Of a stretch of 64,000 nucleotides of DNA, positions 18,220-27,842 are shown in pieces (position 1 is the stretch's first letter; each line of letters begins with the position of its first letter). The notes under the pieces are model-generated. The model worked only from the letters and a program-made list of their open reading frames with translations, did no database searches and was not told the DNA's origin. Origin of the DNA: Nocardia mikamii NBRC 108933 (GTDB taxonomy: Bacteria; Actinomycetota; Actinomycetes; Mycobacteriales; Mycobacteriaceae); contig NZ_BDCM01000002.1 in the NCBI RefSeq assembly GCF_001613505.1, positions 186,001 through 250,000 on the forward strand, written 5' to 3'. Both the position numbers and the translations under genes were made by a program.

Positions 18220-18800
18220 GCATCCGCATCCGCCAGGCCCGCTCGGCCGACCTCGGCAACATCTGCCGACTACGGCTCCAACGCACGGCCTGGCTTGCGG
18301 CACGCGGCTCGGACCAGTGGACCCGGCAGGGCCGAGGGCTGCCGATCGAGCGGTTCGCTCACGCGGTCGGCCGATCGGTCTCGGCCGGGGAGACCTGGGC
18401 CGCGGAGGTCGGCGGCGAATTCGCGGGAACCGTCACCGTGAACGATCGCGCGGATCCCGGGCTGTGGTCGCCCCGGGAGATCGCCGACGCGGTGATCGTG
18501 CACTACATGATCGTCGATCTGCGCTTCGCCGGATACGGTGTCGGCCGGGCACTGCTCGCCCACGCCGCCGGGCTGGCCTTTGTGCGGCAACGTCATTGGG
18601 TGCGATTGGACGCTTGGACCAGGAACACCGAGCTGCATCGGTACTACCGCGCGGCGGGATTCCGGCTGGCCCGCATCGCGAATCCGGCGGTCAGCGGTCC
18701 GTCGGCGGCGCTGTTCGAACGCCGCGCCGACAGCTGGGAGTTACCGGAACCGATCGTGCGGCGCCACCTGCTCGCGGACCGAGGCGATCCGGTGCCCTGA
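18216..18800 (+). CDS. GNAT-family N-acetyltransferase
   Basis: The 194-residue protein has the GNAT fold with its acetyl-CoA pyrophosphate loop in the form RFAGYGVGRALLAHAAGLAF (a variant of Q/RxxGxG/A) and the late strand VRLDAWTRNTELHRYYRAAG. The N-terminal part (RIRQARSADLGNICRLRL) is typical. The acceptor molecule cannot be told. It is coupled by a 4-base overlap to the GntR gene and ends one base before the convergent eccC stop. Confidence 0.85.
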   Translation: MSIRIRQARSADLGNICRLRLQRTAWLAARGSDQWTRQGRGLPIERFAHAVGRSVSAGETWAAEVGGEFAGTVTVNDRADPGLWSPREIADAVIVHYMIVDLRFAGYGVGRALLAHAAGLAFVRQRHWVRLDAWTRNTELHRYYRAAGFRLARIANPAVSGPSAALFERRADSWELPEPIVRRHLLADRGDPVP

Positions 18801-18801
18801 C

Positions 18802-21800
18802 TCAGACCGGCGGCAGATAGCTCACCTGCACCATTTCGTTCTCGCGGGCACGGGACACGAGCGTGCCCCGGCCGGGTGCGAGCTTGGCAGACCGCACGTC
18901 GCCGAGCAGTTTGCCCTCGTCCTTGGGCGCCGACATCAGCAGCGCGTCGACCGAGAGGTCCTTCATCATGCCCAGCACCTTGTCGTACAGCGCCCGGGAG
19001 GCGCCGCCGGAGCGCCGTGCCACGATCAAGTGCATACCGATATCGCGGGCCTGCGGAATGAATTCCAGCAGCGGTTCGAGCGGATTGCCCGCACCGGTGG
19101 CGACCATGTCGTAGTCGTCGACCACGATGTAGATCTCCGGCCCGGTCCACCAGCTGCGATCCCGCAGCTGCTGCGGCGTGATGTCCGATCCCGGAATCCG
19201 TTGCCGCAGATAGGCGGCGACCTCCTTGATCATGTCGAACGACGTCTGCCCCGAGGTGGAATAACCGGCGAGCTGCTGGCCCTCCAGGACGCCGAGCATG
19301 GTGCGCCGGTAGTCGATCAGGATGACGCGCGCCTGTTCGGCCGTCGAATTCTCGGTGATGCCGAGCACGATGTTGCGCAGCAGCGTGGTCTTGCCGCACT
19401 CCACGTCGGCGAATGCCATCAGATGCGGCTGCGCGTCGAAATCCATGACCAGCGGCGCCAATTCGTTCTCGCCCAGACCGACCACGACCCGGGTGGCGCT
19501 GCATTCGATGCCGTGTTCCGCCGCCTCGGCGAGCACCTGTTCGCGCGGCACCCGCAGCGGCAGCATCCGGACCGCCGGCGCGCGCCGGTCGCCGTAAAGT
19601 TCGGCGAACTGGCCGCGCGCCAGCGCGATACCGTCGGAGAGAGTCGCCGGATCGGAGTTGGAGTCCAGTCGCGGCAGGGCGACCAGCATGTGCAGCTTCT
19701 CCGGGGTCAGACCGCGGCCGGGACGACCAACCGGAACCAGAACCGCTGTGCGCCGGTCCATTTCGGAGTCGCTCGGGTCGCCGAGGCGCAGTTCCAGCCG
19801 GGTGCCGACGAGATCCTTGACCGCCGGCCGGATCTCGCCCCAGCGGGTGGCGCCGATCATCAGGTGGATGCCGTAGGACAGGCCCTGTGCGGCCAGCGCG
19901 TTGAACGCCGGTTCCAGCACGTCGAATTCGGCACGGATGGTCGCCCAGCCGTCGACCACCAGGAAGACGTCACCGAACAGGTCTTGCGACAGCGGGTCCG
20001 ACGCCCGCTCGGACGGACTCCGCTGCGCCAGTTCGGCCTTGCGGCGGCGGAACTCGTGGATCGACTCGATGCCCAGTTCGCGGAACCGCTCCTCGCGCTG
20101 ATGCAGCAGGGTCACCATCTCGGCGACCGTGCGGCGCACTCGGTCGATGTCCATGCGCCCGGCCACCGAGCCGACGTGCGGAATATCGGCCAGGCCCGCC
20201 AGCGTGCCGCCACCGAAGTCCAGGCAATAGAACTGCACCTGCTCCGGCGTGTGGGTGGCCGCGGCCGCCATGATGATCGACCGCAAGGTGGTCGACTTAC
20301 CCGACTGCGGACCGCCGACCACGGCCAGATTGCCCTGTCCCGCCGACAGATCCACGATCAGCACATCGCGGCGCTGTTCGTAGGGCTTGTCGATGACACC
20401 GATCGGCCACCACAGCCGGCCGTGGCGGTTCACCGGCGATCGCCAGTCCGGATCGGGCAGCAGCATGTCCACCGACGGTGATTCGTCCAGCGGCGGCAGC
20501 CACACCTCGTGCGCCGGGCGGCCGTGACCGCGCAACCGGTCCACCACCACGTTGAGCAGCGTCTTGGGCACTGCGTCGGCGGGTGCGCCGGGTGGCAGCT
20601 CGAGCTCCGCCTCGGGAGATCCGGGCGGCGGCGGAAGTTCGGGCCGGCCCAGCGGCCCGCGTGCCGGCGCCGCCACCGGCGTGCGCACCGGGACCGGCGC
20701 CGCGGTGAAGACCACCGGCTCCTGACCGCCGCCGCGTTGCCCGCCGCCGGTGCGGCCGGGCGCGTTCCCCGCGGGTGATTCGTACGCGCCGGAGACGTAG
20801 CAGGCGTTGAACCGCAGCGGGTCGTCGGCATCGCTCTTGAGGTAGCCCGAACCCGGCACACTCGGCAGGTGGTAGGCGTCGGTGATGCCGAGGACCGCGC
20901 GTGATTCGTTGGCGGAGAACGTGCGCAGGCCGATCCGGTAGGACAGATGGGAGTCGAGGCCGCGCAGTTTGTTCTCCTCGAGTCGCTGCGAGGCCAGCAG
21001 CAGGTGCACGCGCAGCGAGCGGCCCAAGCGGCCGATCATGACGAACAGATCCGCGAAATCCGGTTTCTGCGAGAGCAGTTCGGAGAACTCGTCGACGATG
21101 ATGAACAGCGCGGGCAGTGGATCCAGCGCCGCGCCGGCCGCGCGGGCTCGCTCGTATTCGGTGACGTTGGCGAAGTTGCCGGCCGAGCGGAGCAGTTCCT
21201 GGCGCCGGGTCATCTCACCCGAGAGCGCGTCCTTCATACGATCGACGAGGGCGATCTCCTCCTCCAGGTTGGTGATCACCGCGGCGACGTGCGCGAGCGA
21301 TTCCAGTCCGAGGAAGGTCGCGCCGCCCTTGAAGTCGACCAGCACCATGTTCAGCTGATCCGGCGAATGCGTCGTCACCATGGACAGCACCAGGGTGCGC
21401 AGGAATTCGGACTTACCCGAACCCGTTGCGCCGATGCACAATCCGTGCGGCCCCATACCGTTCTCGGCCGACTCCTTGATGTCGATCTCGACCGGCGTGC
21501 CGTCGGGTGTGATACCGATCGGCACCCGCAGCCGCTCGCGATCGTTGCGCGGGCGCCACACCGAGGCCGGATCGATCTGCGCGGCATCGGGAATCTTCAG
21601 CAGTTCCATCAGGCCGGGCACGGCTCGCGATTCGTCGCCGAGGCTCACGATCTGGGCCGCGGTGGCGACCCGGTAACGGGCCAGCGCCCGCGCCAGGGTC
21701 TGCGCTTCGGCGATGGTCACCGGGTCGGAGGTGGCGAACTGTTCCACACCCGCAGCGGATCTCGCGGCGACGGTACCGTCGGCGACCACCAGCTGCAGGC

Positions 21801-22881
21801 CACGGCGCACGGCGAGTCCGGCCTGCGGCGCGGTCAGGTCGAGGACGGTCACCGAATCCAGGCCGGCGTCGCTGACGATCCGCTCGGTTCCGCTGACGTA
21901 GCCGTCGTCGATGATCACCAGCAAGTGGATGCGCCCCGCGGTGGGCTGCGCGTTGCGCATGAACCGGCCGCGCTCGAGCAGTTCGGCCGCCATGGAGGTC
22001 TCCAGTTCGGCCAGCGACCGGTACATCATCCGCGCCGCCCCCATGCCGTCGCGGTCGACCGGATGTTGCAGGTGCGGAAGCCATTTCGCCCAGGCCCAGG
22101 CCTCGGCATCCGGGTCGGCGCAGATGATCGCGACCGCGGCGTGGTCGGGGCCGTGGAAGGTCACGTATTCCATCAGCATGGCGCGCACCAGCATGCGCGT
22201 CTCGTCCGGGCGGCCCTCGATGTTGATCGCCGGAAACGCCCGCAAGGACAGGGCCGTGGGCAGGCCGTGCACCACCGAATGGGTGCGCACGAAGCGGCGC
22301 AGTGCCACCGTGGACACCGGCTCGAGGTCCTCGAGCGGGCCGGTCTCCGGACGGGCCAGTTTGGTGGCCAGCCGGTGACTGCCGACACCGACGCGCACAT
22401 GCCCGAAATCCGGGTCGTTGGGCCGGCGTTCCCACATCCGGCGGGTACCGGCCACCGCCCGCAGATCGGCCGGTTCCGGATGGCTCCAGATCAGCGACTG
22501 CAGCTGTGCGCCACCGGTTTTGCGGACATCGCGGCGGACCTGGTCGAGGTAGCGGAAGTAATCCTTGCGTTCCTCGTTCAGTTCGGCGGCGCGCTTGGGC
22601 CCGCCCGAGCCACGCATGCCCGCCATCATGCCGACCATCGACATCAGCATCATCATCGGGAACATCAGCATGAAGGGGTTGGCGAGCAGATTGCGCCCCA
22701 TCATCACCATCATCGCGATCATGCCGACCACCGCGACCACCATGACCACGGGCATGAGCCGCATCAGCAGGGCGGGTGGCACCGGCCGCGGGATCTCCGG
22801 CGGGGCGGTCAGCGCTACCTCACCTCCCGGTGCCCGCGGCGGAGCGATCCGCGGTCGGCGCACGAATCCGTCGGTCGACAT
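18802..22881 (-). CDS. eccC: ESX secretion ATPase EccC, fused form
   Basis: The 1359-residue motor of type VII secretion recognises substrates and drives export. Two or three transmembrane helices lie near residues 40-95 (LMPVVMVVAVVGMIAMMVMM and a Met-rich second helix). Three FtsK/SpoIIIE-type ATPase domains follow. The first has GATGSGKS with Lys490 and a clean Walker B (ALFIIVDEFSELL); the second has GGPQSGKS (Lys862) with a weaker Walker B (VFLVVDGWATI); the third has the altered loop ADVECGKT (Lys1164) with IYIVVDDYDMV. A Pro/Gly-rich linker sits near residues 705-770. The ATG at 22881 is three bases beyond the mycP stop; the long upstream frame is antisense of mycP and was rejected. 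It is a single chain, as in ESX-3 and ESX-5, and not split as in ESX-1. Confidence 0.95.
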   Translation of the reverse strand: MSTDGFVRRPRIAPPRAPGGEVALTAPPEIPRPVPPALLMRLMPVVMVVAVVGMIAMMVMMGRNLLANPFMLMFPMMMLMSMVGMMAGMRGSGGPKRAAELNEERKDYFRYLDQVRRDVRKTGGAQLQSLIWSHPEPADLRAVAGTRRMWERRPNDPDFGHVRVGVGSHRLATKLARPETGPLEDLEPVSTVALRRFVRTHSVVHGLPTALSLRAFPAINIEGRPDETRMLVRAMLMEYVTFHGPDHAAVAIICADPDAEAWAWAKWLPHLQHPVDRDGMGAARMMYRSLAELETSMAAELLERGRFMRNAQPTAGRIHLLVIIDDGYVSGTERIVSDAGLDSVTVLDLTAPQAGLAVRRGLQLVVADGTVAARSAAGVEQFATSDPVTIAEAQTLARALARYRVATAAQIVSLGDESRAVPGLMELLKIPDAAQIDPASVWRPRNDRERLRVPIGITPDGTPVEIDIKESAENGMGPHGLCIGATGSGKSEFLRTLVLSMVTTHSPDQLNMVLVDFKGGATFLGLESLAHVAAVITNLEEEIALVDRMKDALSGEMTRRQELLRSAGNFANVTEYERARAAGAALDPLPALFIIVDEFSELLSQKPDFADLFVMIGRLGRSLRVHLLLASQRLEENKLRGLDSHLSYRIGLRTFSANESRAVLGITDAYHLPSVPGSGYLKSDADDPLRFNACYVSGAYESPAGNAPGRTGGGQRGGGQEPVVFTAAPVPVRTPVAAPARGPLGRPELPPPPGSPEAELELPPGAPADAVPKTLLNVVVDRLRGHGRPAHEVWLPPLDESPSVDMLLPDPDWRSPVNRHGRLWWPIGVIDKPYEQRRDVLIVDLSAGQGNLAVVGGPQSGKSTTLRSIIMAAAATHTPEQVQFYCLDFGGGTLAGLADIPHVGSVAGRMDIDRVRRTVAEMVTLLHQREERFRELGIESIHEFRRRKAELAQRSPSERASDPLSQDLFGDVFLVVDGWATIRAEFDVLEPAFNALAAQGLSYGIHLMIGATRWGEIRPAVKDLVGTRLELRLGDPSDSEMDRRTAVLVPVGRPGRGLTPEKLHMLVALPRLDSNSDPATLSDGIALARGQFAELYGDRRAPAVRMLPLRVPREQVLAEAAEHGIECSATRVVVGLGENELAPLVMDFDAQPHLMAFADVECGKTTLLRNIVLGITENSTAEQARVILIDYRRTMLGVLEGQQLAGYSTSGQTSFDMIKEVAAYLRQRIPGSDITPQQLRDRSWWTGPEIYIVVDDYDMVATGAGNPLEPLLEFIPQARDIGMHLIVARRSGGASRALYDKVLGMMKDLSVDALLMSAPKDEGKLLGDVRSAKLAPGRGTLVSRARENEMVQVSYLPPV

Positions 22882-22883
22882 GC

Positions 22884-24377
22884 CTACTCTCCTCGAGCCG
22901 AGTCGGTCCCGGTGGGAGCCGGGGTGGCGGAAAGGTATCCGGCGGCCGGATCGTCGGCGGCCGGCTCGGGCCGCCTGCGCCGATACGGCAGGGCGGCGGC
23001 CCAGCCGACGGCCAGCAACGCCAGCAGCGCGCCCGAGCCGATGATCGCCACCCGGCGCGGCAGTGGGTCGGGACCGCGATCCGGGTCGGGCGGCGCGATG
23101 GCTCGCGGCACCTGCGCCGCCTGTCCGGGTGGCGGCGGCAGCTGCGCGGTGAGGGCCGCCAGCGGATCGATGAGCCCGAATCCGACCCGGTCGTCGCGGC
23201 CCGCACCCGGGTTGTGCGCGGTCCGCTCGATCCGGTCGATCACCTGCGCCGCGCTCAGATCGGGAAATCTGCTGCGCACCAGGGCCGCCAGGCCCGAGAC
23301 GAACGCCGCCGAGAAGCTGGTGCCGTCGATGGTGAGCGGTCCCTCGTCGCCGTGTTCGGTGTCGACCAAGCCGGTTCCGCCCGGCTTGCTGTCGAGGGAG
23401 ATGATCGAGCGGCCCGGCGCGGCGACGCCCACCCAGGGGCCGTGGATCGAGAACGGCGAGGTCGCTCCGTCCGGATCGGTCGAGGCGACCGACAGCACGT
23501 ACGGGGAGAACCAGGCCGGGCTGATGACGGTGCGCACTCCGTTCCAGCCGCTGGTGTCGTTCTGGGCCGAGCAGGCCGCCTGGTCGAGATTGCCGGCCGC
23601 GGCGACCACCACGACATTGCGGTCGGCGGCGTATTTCACCGCCGCGCCCAGTGCGCCGTCGGCGGTTTCGGAACCCGCTGGGGTGCACGACACTTCGGAG
23701 ATGTTGATCACGGTGGCGCCCATGTCGACCGCGCGCACCACGGCGGCGGCCATCGTCAGGACGTCACCGTATCCGCCGGCGGCGACCTTGCCGGTCTCGT
23801 CGTTGTTGCGGTTCTTCGCCTCGTACTGCAGGCTCAGCTGCCGGATGGCCAGGATCTGTGCCGCCGGGGCGACCCCGGAGAAGGCGTCGGAGGGGCTCGG
23901 ACGCGCGGCGATCAATCCGGCGACCAGGGTGCCGTGGCCGTCACAATCCTCGGTGCCGTCGCCGGCGGTGACGAAGTCGCCACCGGGCTGCAGATCCGGC
24001 AGGCGCGGATGGCGGTTCACACCGGTATCGATCACAGCGACCTTCTGCCCGGCACCGCGACCGAACTTCCAGGCGCGGTCCAGGTCGAGAATCCGCTGCG
24101 GCAGTGGCGGATCCCGCGGAATCGCACCGGTCAGATACGGTTCGGCGCAGACCGCGCGCTTCTCGGTCGGGTCCGGCGGACCGTTCTTGGCGTTGACTGC
24201 CAGCGCCTGCCCGAGAGCGCCCTCGTCGATCGCCGGCGGGGCGACCGCGGTCGCGGGACCACCGCCGAGCAGCGATGCGCCGAGTACCACCGCGGCAGCG
24301 GCCACGCGCAGCCGGCGAGTAGCGCGGCGAACGAAACCCGCTGTCGGACAGATGTTTGCGTAGCGCAGCACAGCCAT
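22884..24377 (-). CDS. mycP: Mycosin, subtilisin-like T7SS protease
   Basis: The 497-residue serine protease is a membrane-anchored structural and proteolytic part of ESX systems. A signal peptide (hydrophobic run near residues 24-45) precedes the subtilase domain with an intact triad: Asp117 in VAVIDTGVN, His148 in DCDGHGTLVAG, and Ser354 in IDGTSFSAAFVSG. A Pro-rich linker leads to one C-terminal transmembrane helix (VAIIGSGALLALLAVGWAAA, about 435-455) and a short basic tail. It is the middle gene of eccD-mycP-eccC, with 7 and 2 bases to its neighbours, so they form one operon. Confidence 0.96.
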   Translation of the reverse strand: MAVLRYANICPTAGFVRRATRRLRVAAAAVVLGASLLGGGPATAVAPPAIDEGALGQALAVNAKNGPPDPTEKRAVCAEPYLTGAIPRDPPLPQRILDLDRAWKFGRGAGQKVAVIDTGVNRHPRLPDLQPGGDFVTAGDGTEDCDGHGTLVAGLIAARPSPSDAFSGVAPAAQILAIRQLSLQYEAKNRNNDETGKVAAGGYGDVLTMAAAVVRAVDMGATVINISEVSCTPAGSETADGALGAAVKYAADRNVVVVAAAGNLDQAACSAQNDTSGWNGVRTVISPAWFSPYVLSVASTDPDGATSPFSIHGPWVGVAAPGRSIISLDSKPGGTGLVDTEHGDEGPLTIDGTSFSAAFVSGLAALVRSRFPDLSAAQVIDRIERTAHNPGAGRDDRVGFGLIDPLAALTAQLPPPPGQAAQVPRAIAPPDPDRGPDPLPRRVAIIGSGALLALLAVGWAAALPYRRRRPEPAADDPAAGYLSATPAPTGTDSARGE

Positions 24378-24384
24378 CGCCCGA

Positions 24385-25854
24385 TCAGATGTTCCGCGCG
24401 GCCGAGTAGACGTCCATCAGCCACAGCGACAGCGGCACGATGGCGATGATCAGCAGGTACTCGAAGATCTCGATCGCCCGCCGCAGCACCGGCGACACAT
24501 CCGCGCGGGGTCCGAGCACGCCGAAGGCGACCACCGCCGCGGCGACGATCAGCAACAGGCCGGCACCGACGGCGCGCCAATCCGCGTGCGTCACAGCGGC
24601 GCCGGCGATGACGGCGAGCGCCACCACGGTGCCGCCCGCGATCATCGTCGACGCCTGGGTGAGATCCGCGTACGCCCGGCCGCGCAGGCACAGCACCACC
24701 GCGGTGATCGCCGCCAGCGCCAGCCCCTGCCAGCGCGCCTCCCCCAGCGGATCGGCGCCCAGGATCGCTCCGAAACCCGCTGCGAGCGTGGCGCCCACGA
24801 GAATTCCGGACTGGTACTGGTTGGCCGCCCGGGCACGGCGCTCCAGTCCCGCCGCCGAGGGCAGTGCGGTCGCGCCGATTACACCGATGTCGGCGATCGT
24901 CGGGCGCGGTTCGTGATCGGTGGGGTCGATGGCGCCGCCGGCGGTCGGCACCGGGGGAACCGGCAGGCGCGCGGCGGCGACGGCCGCCCGGGGAGCCATC
25001 GTGATCAGCACCAGGCCGGCGATCAGCACGCCGACGGCGATCTTCGCGATGTCGAAGTCCCACACCATCCGTACGGCCGCGGCGGCCGCGAGCACCGCGG
25101 CGCCGGTGACCACCGCGGCGACCACGAGTGATCCCGCGCGGGTCATCGAATACAGTGCCAGCGCCACGACCAGTACCGCCACCGCCGAGAACAGCAGGTG
25201 TGGCGACCCCACCCATCCCGGGGTGAGCAGGCCCGCGCTCGCGCCCAGCAGCGCAATCGCGAACAGCGACAACACGATCGCGGTCGTGCGCTCGGCCGGA
25301 TAGCGACGTGCGACGATCACGGCGGCGCCGGCGGCGAGCACACCCGCACCCAGTGCGATGAATCCGTTCCCGATGCCGGTGCCCTTGCCGGACACCAGAA
25401 CCGCTACGGCGACGAGTACCGCGATCAGCCCGGAGCCCAGTCCCATTCGCCGCGCCGCCGTCGGTGACCAGGCGTCTCCCGATTCCGCGGTGAGCCGCGA
25501 GACGGCGTCGATCACATCGTCGAAGAGTGCGGGCGCCTCCTTGGCGGTCACCGAGCGCAACACCAGCAACTCACCGTCGAAAACCTCAGCGTCGGTGAGA
25601 GATTGGTGCGGCGGGATGGGGTCGCGGCCGATCCGCGCCAGCGTCCAGTGCTGTGCGCGCACGGGCGCGCCCTCGTCGTGTTCGGTCAGGTCGGGATTGC
25701 GGGAATCGATCAGCTCGACCAGGTCGGTGATGTACGCCGCGACCGGCACGGTCGCGGGCAGGCCCACATCGAGTTGAGTATTTCCGCCGATCACCGACAC
25801 TCGGCACAATTCCGGGTCAACGGCCCCCACGCCGCTGCTCGACGACTCGGTCAC
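24385..25854 (-). CDS. eccD: T7SS channel protein EccD
   Basis: The 489-residue protein forms most of the transmembrane vestibule of the ESX complex. An N-terminal ubiquitin-like domain (residues 14-110, PELCRVSVIGGNTQLDVGLP and TVTAKEAPALFDDVIDAVSR) contacts EccC and EccB. It is followed by about eleven transmembrane helices, beginning near residue 128 (LGSGLIAVLVAVAVLVSG) and ending at the last residues. It is the first gene of the eccD-mycP-eccC operon and diverges from eccA; the 129-base gap is noticeably richer in A and T than the surrounding genes and probably holds both promoters. Confidence 0.95.
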   Translation of the reverse strand: MTESSSSGVGAVDPELCRVSVIGGNTQLDVGLPATVPVAAYITDLVELIDSRNPDLTEHDEGAPVRAQHWTLARIGRDPIPPHQSLTDAEVFDGELLVLRSVTAKEAPALFDDVIDAVSRLTAESGDAWSPTAARRMGLGSGLIAVLVAVAVLVSGKGTGIGNGFIALGAGVLAAGAAVIVARRYPAERTTAIVLSLFAIALLGASAGLLTPGWVGSPHLLFSAVAVLVVALALYSMTRAGSLVVAAVVTGAAVLAAAAAVRMVWDFDIAKIAVGVLIAGLVLITMAPRAAVAAARLPVPPVPTAGGAIDPTDHEPRPTIADIGVIGATALPSAAGLERRARAANQYQSGILVGATLAAGFGAILGADPLGEARWQGLALAAITAVVLCLRGRAYADLTQASTMIAGGTVVALAVIAGAAVTHADWRAVGAGLLLIVAAAVVAFGVLGPRADVSPVLRRAIEIFEYLLIIAIVPLSLWLMDVYSAARNI

Positions 25855-25983
25855 GGATTACAGAACTCCCTACGATTTTCGTCGCTGTATTGCGACGTTC
25901 CAAACTTAACCGAGATCGGCTGTCACGGCAGCCGGTATGCTGAGCGAGAATTAGCACATTCACGCGTTTAGGGGACTGTCCGT

Positions 25984-27801
25984 ATGACCGGCAACCGCCA
26001 AGCACAACGCGCCTTCGATGCCGGCGTATTGTCATTGGGTATCGCTATCGACGGCCAGGAATCCACGCCCGATCTCGAATATGCGAAGCTCGCATTCCAG
26101 CGCGCCACCGAATGGGATCCGGGCATGTGCGACGCCTGGCTGGGCCGGGCCGCGGCCGGGGAGATCACCCCCGAGGTGGTGTTCAACCTCTACAAGACCA
26201 GCGGCTCCACCCTCTACCGCGAGCAGCGCCGGCTCGGCCTGGCGCCGCGGCAGCTGGCGGGCCGGTTCGTGGTGGGTCAGTACATCGACTATCCGCTGGC
26301 CGGGTACACCGAGATCTGGCTGGCGCAGGCGACCCAGCTCATCTCCGCCGGGGATTACGACGAGGCCGAGCAGGTGCTCGACGAGCTGGCCCGGCATCGC
26401 GCGGGCCTGCTGTCACAGCCCGATCAGGACCTCGACGACCGGATCTGCCAGTACGTTCGCGGCCTGCTGCACTACACGACGCAGCGCTGGCCGGACGTGA
26501 TGACGGTGCTGGCCGGTTCGGCGGACTGGCAGGACTCCTACCTGGCCGCGGGCGCGCACGTCATGGTGGGCACGGCCTGTGCCCAACTCGGCCTGTTCGG
26601 CGAGGCGATCCGCCGGATGGAGGCCGCCGAGAACGGCCCGATTCCGGCCGCCGCCACCACCGCCCGGTTCTGCCGCGGGTTGTGCCTGCGCGAGATGGGC
26701 CGCGAGGACGAGGCCCAGGCCCTGTTCGAGAAGGTGTTCTCCGAGGCGCCGGACTTCGCCGCGAACACGCAGGCCATGCGCGATCGCAAGTACCGCCTCA
26801 CGGTGACCTCGAAGGAGCTGATCGACGCGCGCACCGACCGCTGGGATCCGGCCTCGGCGCCCACCGCCGAACAGGTCGAGACCGAGGAGCGCGGCGACCG
26901 GGCCAAGCGCCTGCTCGAGGTCGCCCGCGCGGAGCTGGACGAGCAGATCGGCCTGGCCGCGGTGAAAACTCAGGTGGCGAAACTCCAGGCCACCGCGCAA
27001 TTGGCGAAAATCCGAGCCGAGAAAGGTATGTCCAGCGCGCCACGCGGACAACACCTTGCGTTCACCGGCCCGCCAGGAACCGGTAAGACGACGATTGCCC
27101 GAGTGGTGGCAAAAATTTACTGTGGGTTGGGTTTGTTGAAAACCGATCGACTGGTAGAGGTAAAGCGTTCGGATTTCGTCGGTGAACATTTGGGAAGCAC
27201 CGCGATAAAAACGAATAAATTGATCGATTCCGCGATGGACGGAGTGCTGTTCGTCGACGAGGCGTACACGCTCATTCAGACCGGTCTGTCCGGTGGTGAC
27301 GCGTTCGGCCGCGAGGCGGTGGACACCCTGCTGGCCCGGATGGAGAACGACCGGGATCGGCTGATCGTCATCATCGCGGGGTACGACGGCGAGATCGACC
27401 GGTTCCTCGCCTCCAACGACGGCCTGGCGTCCCGCTTCGCCAAGCGCGTCAAGTTCGATTCCTACACACCCGAGGAACTCGGCCGGATCGGTCAGTTCAT
27501 TGCGAGCAAACGGGATTCGGAGGTTTCCGAGGATGCGCTGGAACTCCTGCAGGCCGCGTGCCGGGAGCTCTACGAGCGCCAGGTGGTGGACCAGAGCGGC
27601 GAGCAGCGACGCGCGGTGGACCTCGCCGGTAACGGCCGGTTCATCCGCAATGTGATCGAGGCGGCCGAGGAGGAGCGCGAATTCCGGTTGGCCACCGACG
27701 AATCCATCGATCTGTCGGCGGTGGACGAGACCGTGCTCATGCGGATCGAGGGCGCCGACATGGCCAAGGCACTGGAAGGTGTGCTCGGCGGACTGCGCTG
27801 A
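25984..27801 (+). CDS. eccA: AAA+ ATPase EccA
   Basis: The 605-residue cytosolic ATPase of CbxX/CfqX type works with ESX systems that export PE/PPE proteins, probably releasing EspG chaperones. Residues 1-280 form TPR-like helical hairpins. The AAA+ domain has Walker A GPPGTGKT (Lys368), Walker B VLFVDEAY (Asp425, Glu426) and a DGLASRFAKRV arginine-finger region. The stretch 27050-27240, coding for the Walker A to Walker B region, uses many A/T-ending codons, unlike the rest of the gene. ESX-4 lacks EccA in mycobacteria, so its presence argues for an ESX-1/2/3/5-type machine here. A long palindrome follows the gene. Confidence 0.94.
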   Translation: MTGNRQAQRAFDAGVLSLGIAIDGQESTPDLEYAKLAFQRATEWDPGMCDAWLGRAAAGEITPEVVFNLYKTSGSTLYREQRRLGLAPRQLAGRFVVGQYIDYPLAGYTEIWLAQATQLISAGDYDEAEQVLDELARHRAGLLSQPDQDLDDRICQYVRGLLHYTTQRWPDVMTVLAGSADWQDSYLAAGAHVMVGTACAQLGLFGEAIRRMEAAENGPIPAAATTARFCRGLCLREMGREDEAQALFEKVFSEAPDFAANTQAMRDRKYRLTVTSKELIDARTDRWDPASAPTAEQVETEERGDRAKRLLEVARAELDEQIGLAAVKTQVAKLQATAQLAKIRAEKGMSSAPRGQHLAFTGPPGTGKTTIARVVAKIYCGLGLLKTDRLVEVKRSDFVGEHLGSTAIKTNKLIDSAMDGVLFVDEAYTLIQTGLSGGDAFGREAVDTLLARMENDRDRLIVIIAGYDGEIDRFLASNDGLASRFAKRVKFDSYTPEELGRIGQFIASKRDSEVSEDALELLQAACRELYERQVVDQSGEQRRAVDLAGNGRFIRNVIEAAEEEREFRLATDESIDLSAVDETVLMRIEGADMAKALEGVLGGLR

Positions 27802-27804
27802 GCC

Positions 27805-27826
27805 GCAGGGCGACCGGTCGCCCTGC
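27805..27826. terminator. Perfect 22-bp palindrome, bidirectional terminator
   Basis: GCAGGGCGACC followed directly by its complement GGTCGCCCTGC lies between the convergent stops of eccA and eccB. There is no T-run, but the stem is strong and correctly placed for both genes. Confidence 0.65.
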
Positions 27827-27842
27827 CGGGCGGCCGGGGCGA

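Noticed and set aside
20947..24363. Plus-strand frame of 1138 codons opposite eccC and mycP
   Set aside because: It is antisense shadow of two certain genes with intact motifs.
25860..25980. Possible IdeR iron box before eccA/eccD (AACTTAACCGAGATCGGCT region)
   Set aside because: It does not form the TTAGGTTAG inverted repeat; only a few bases agree.
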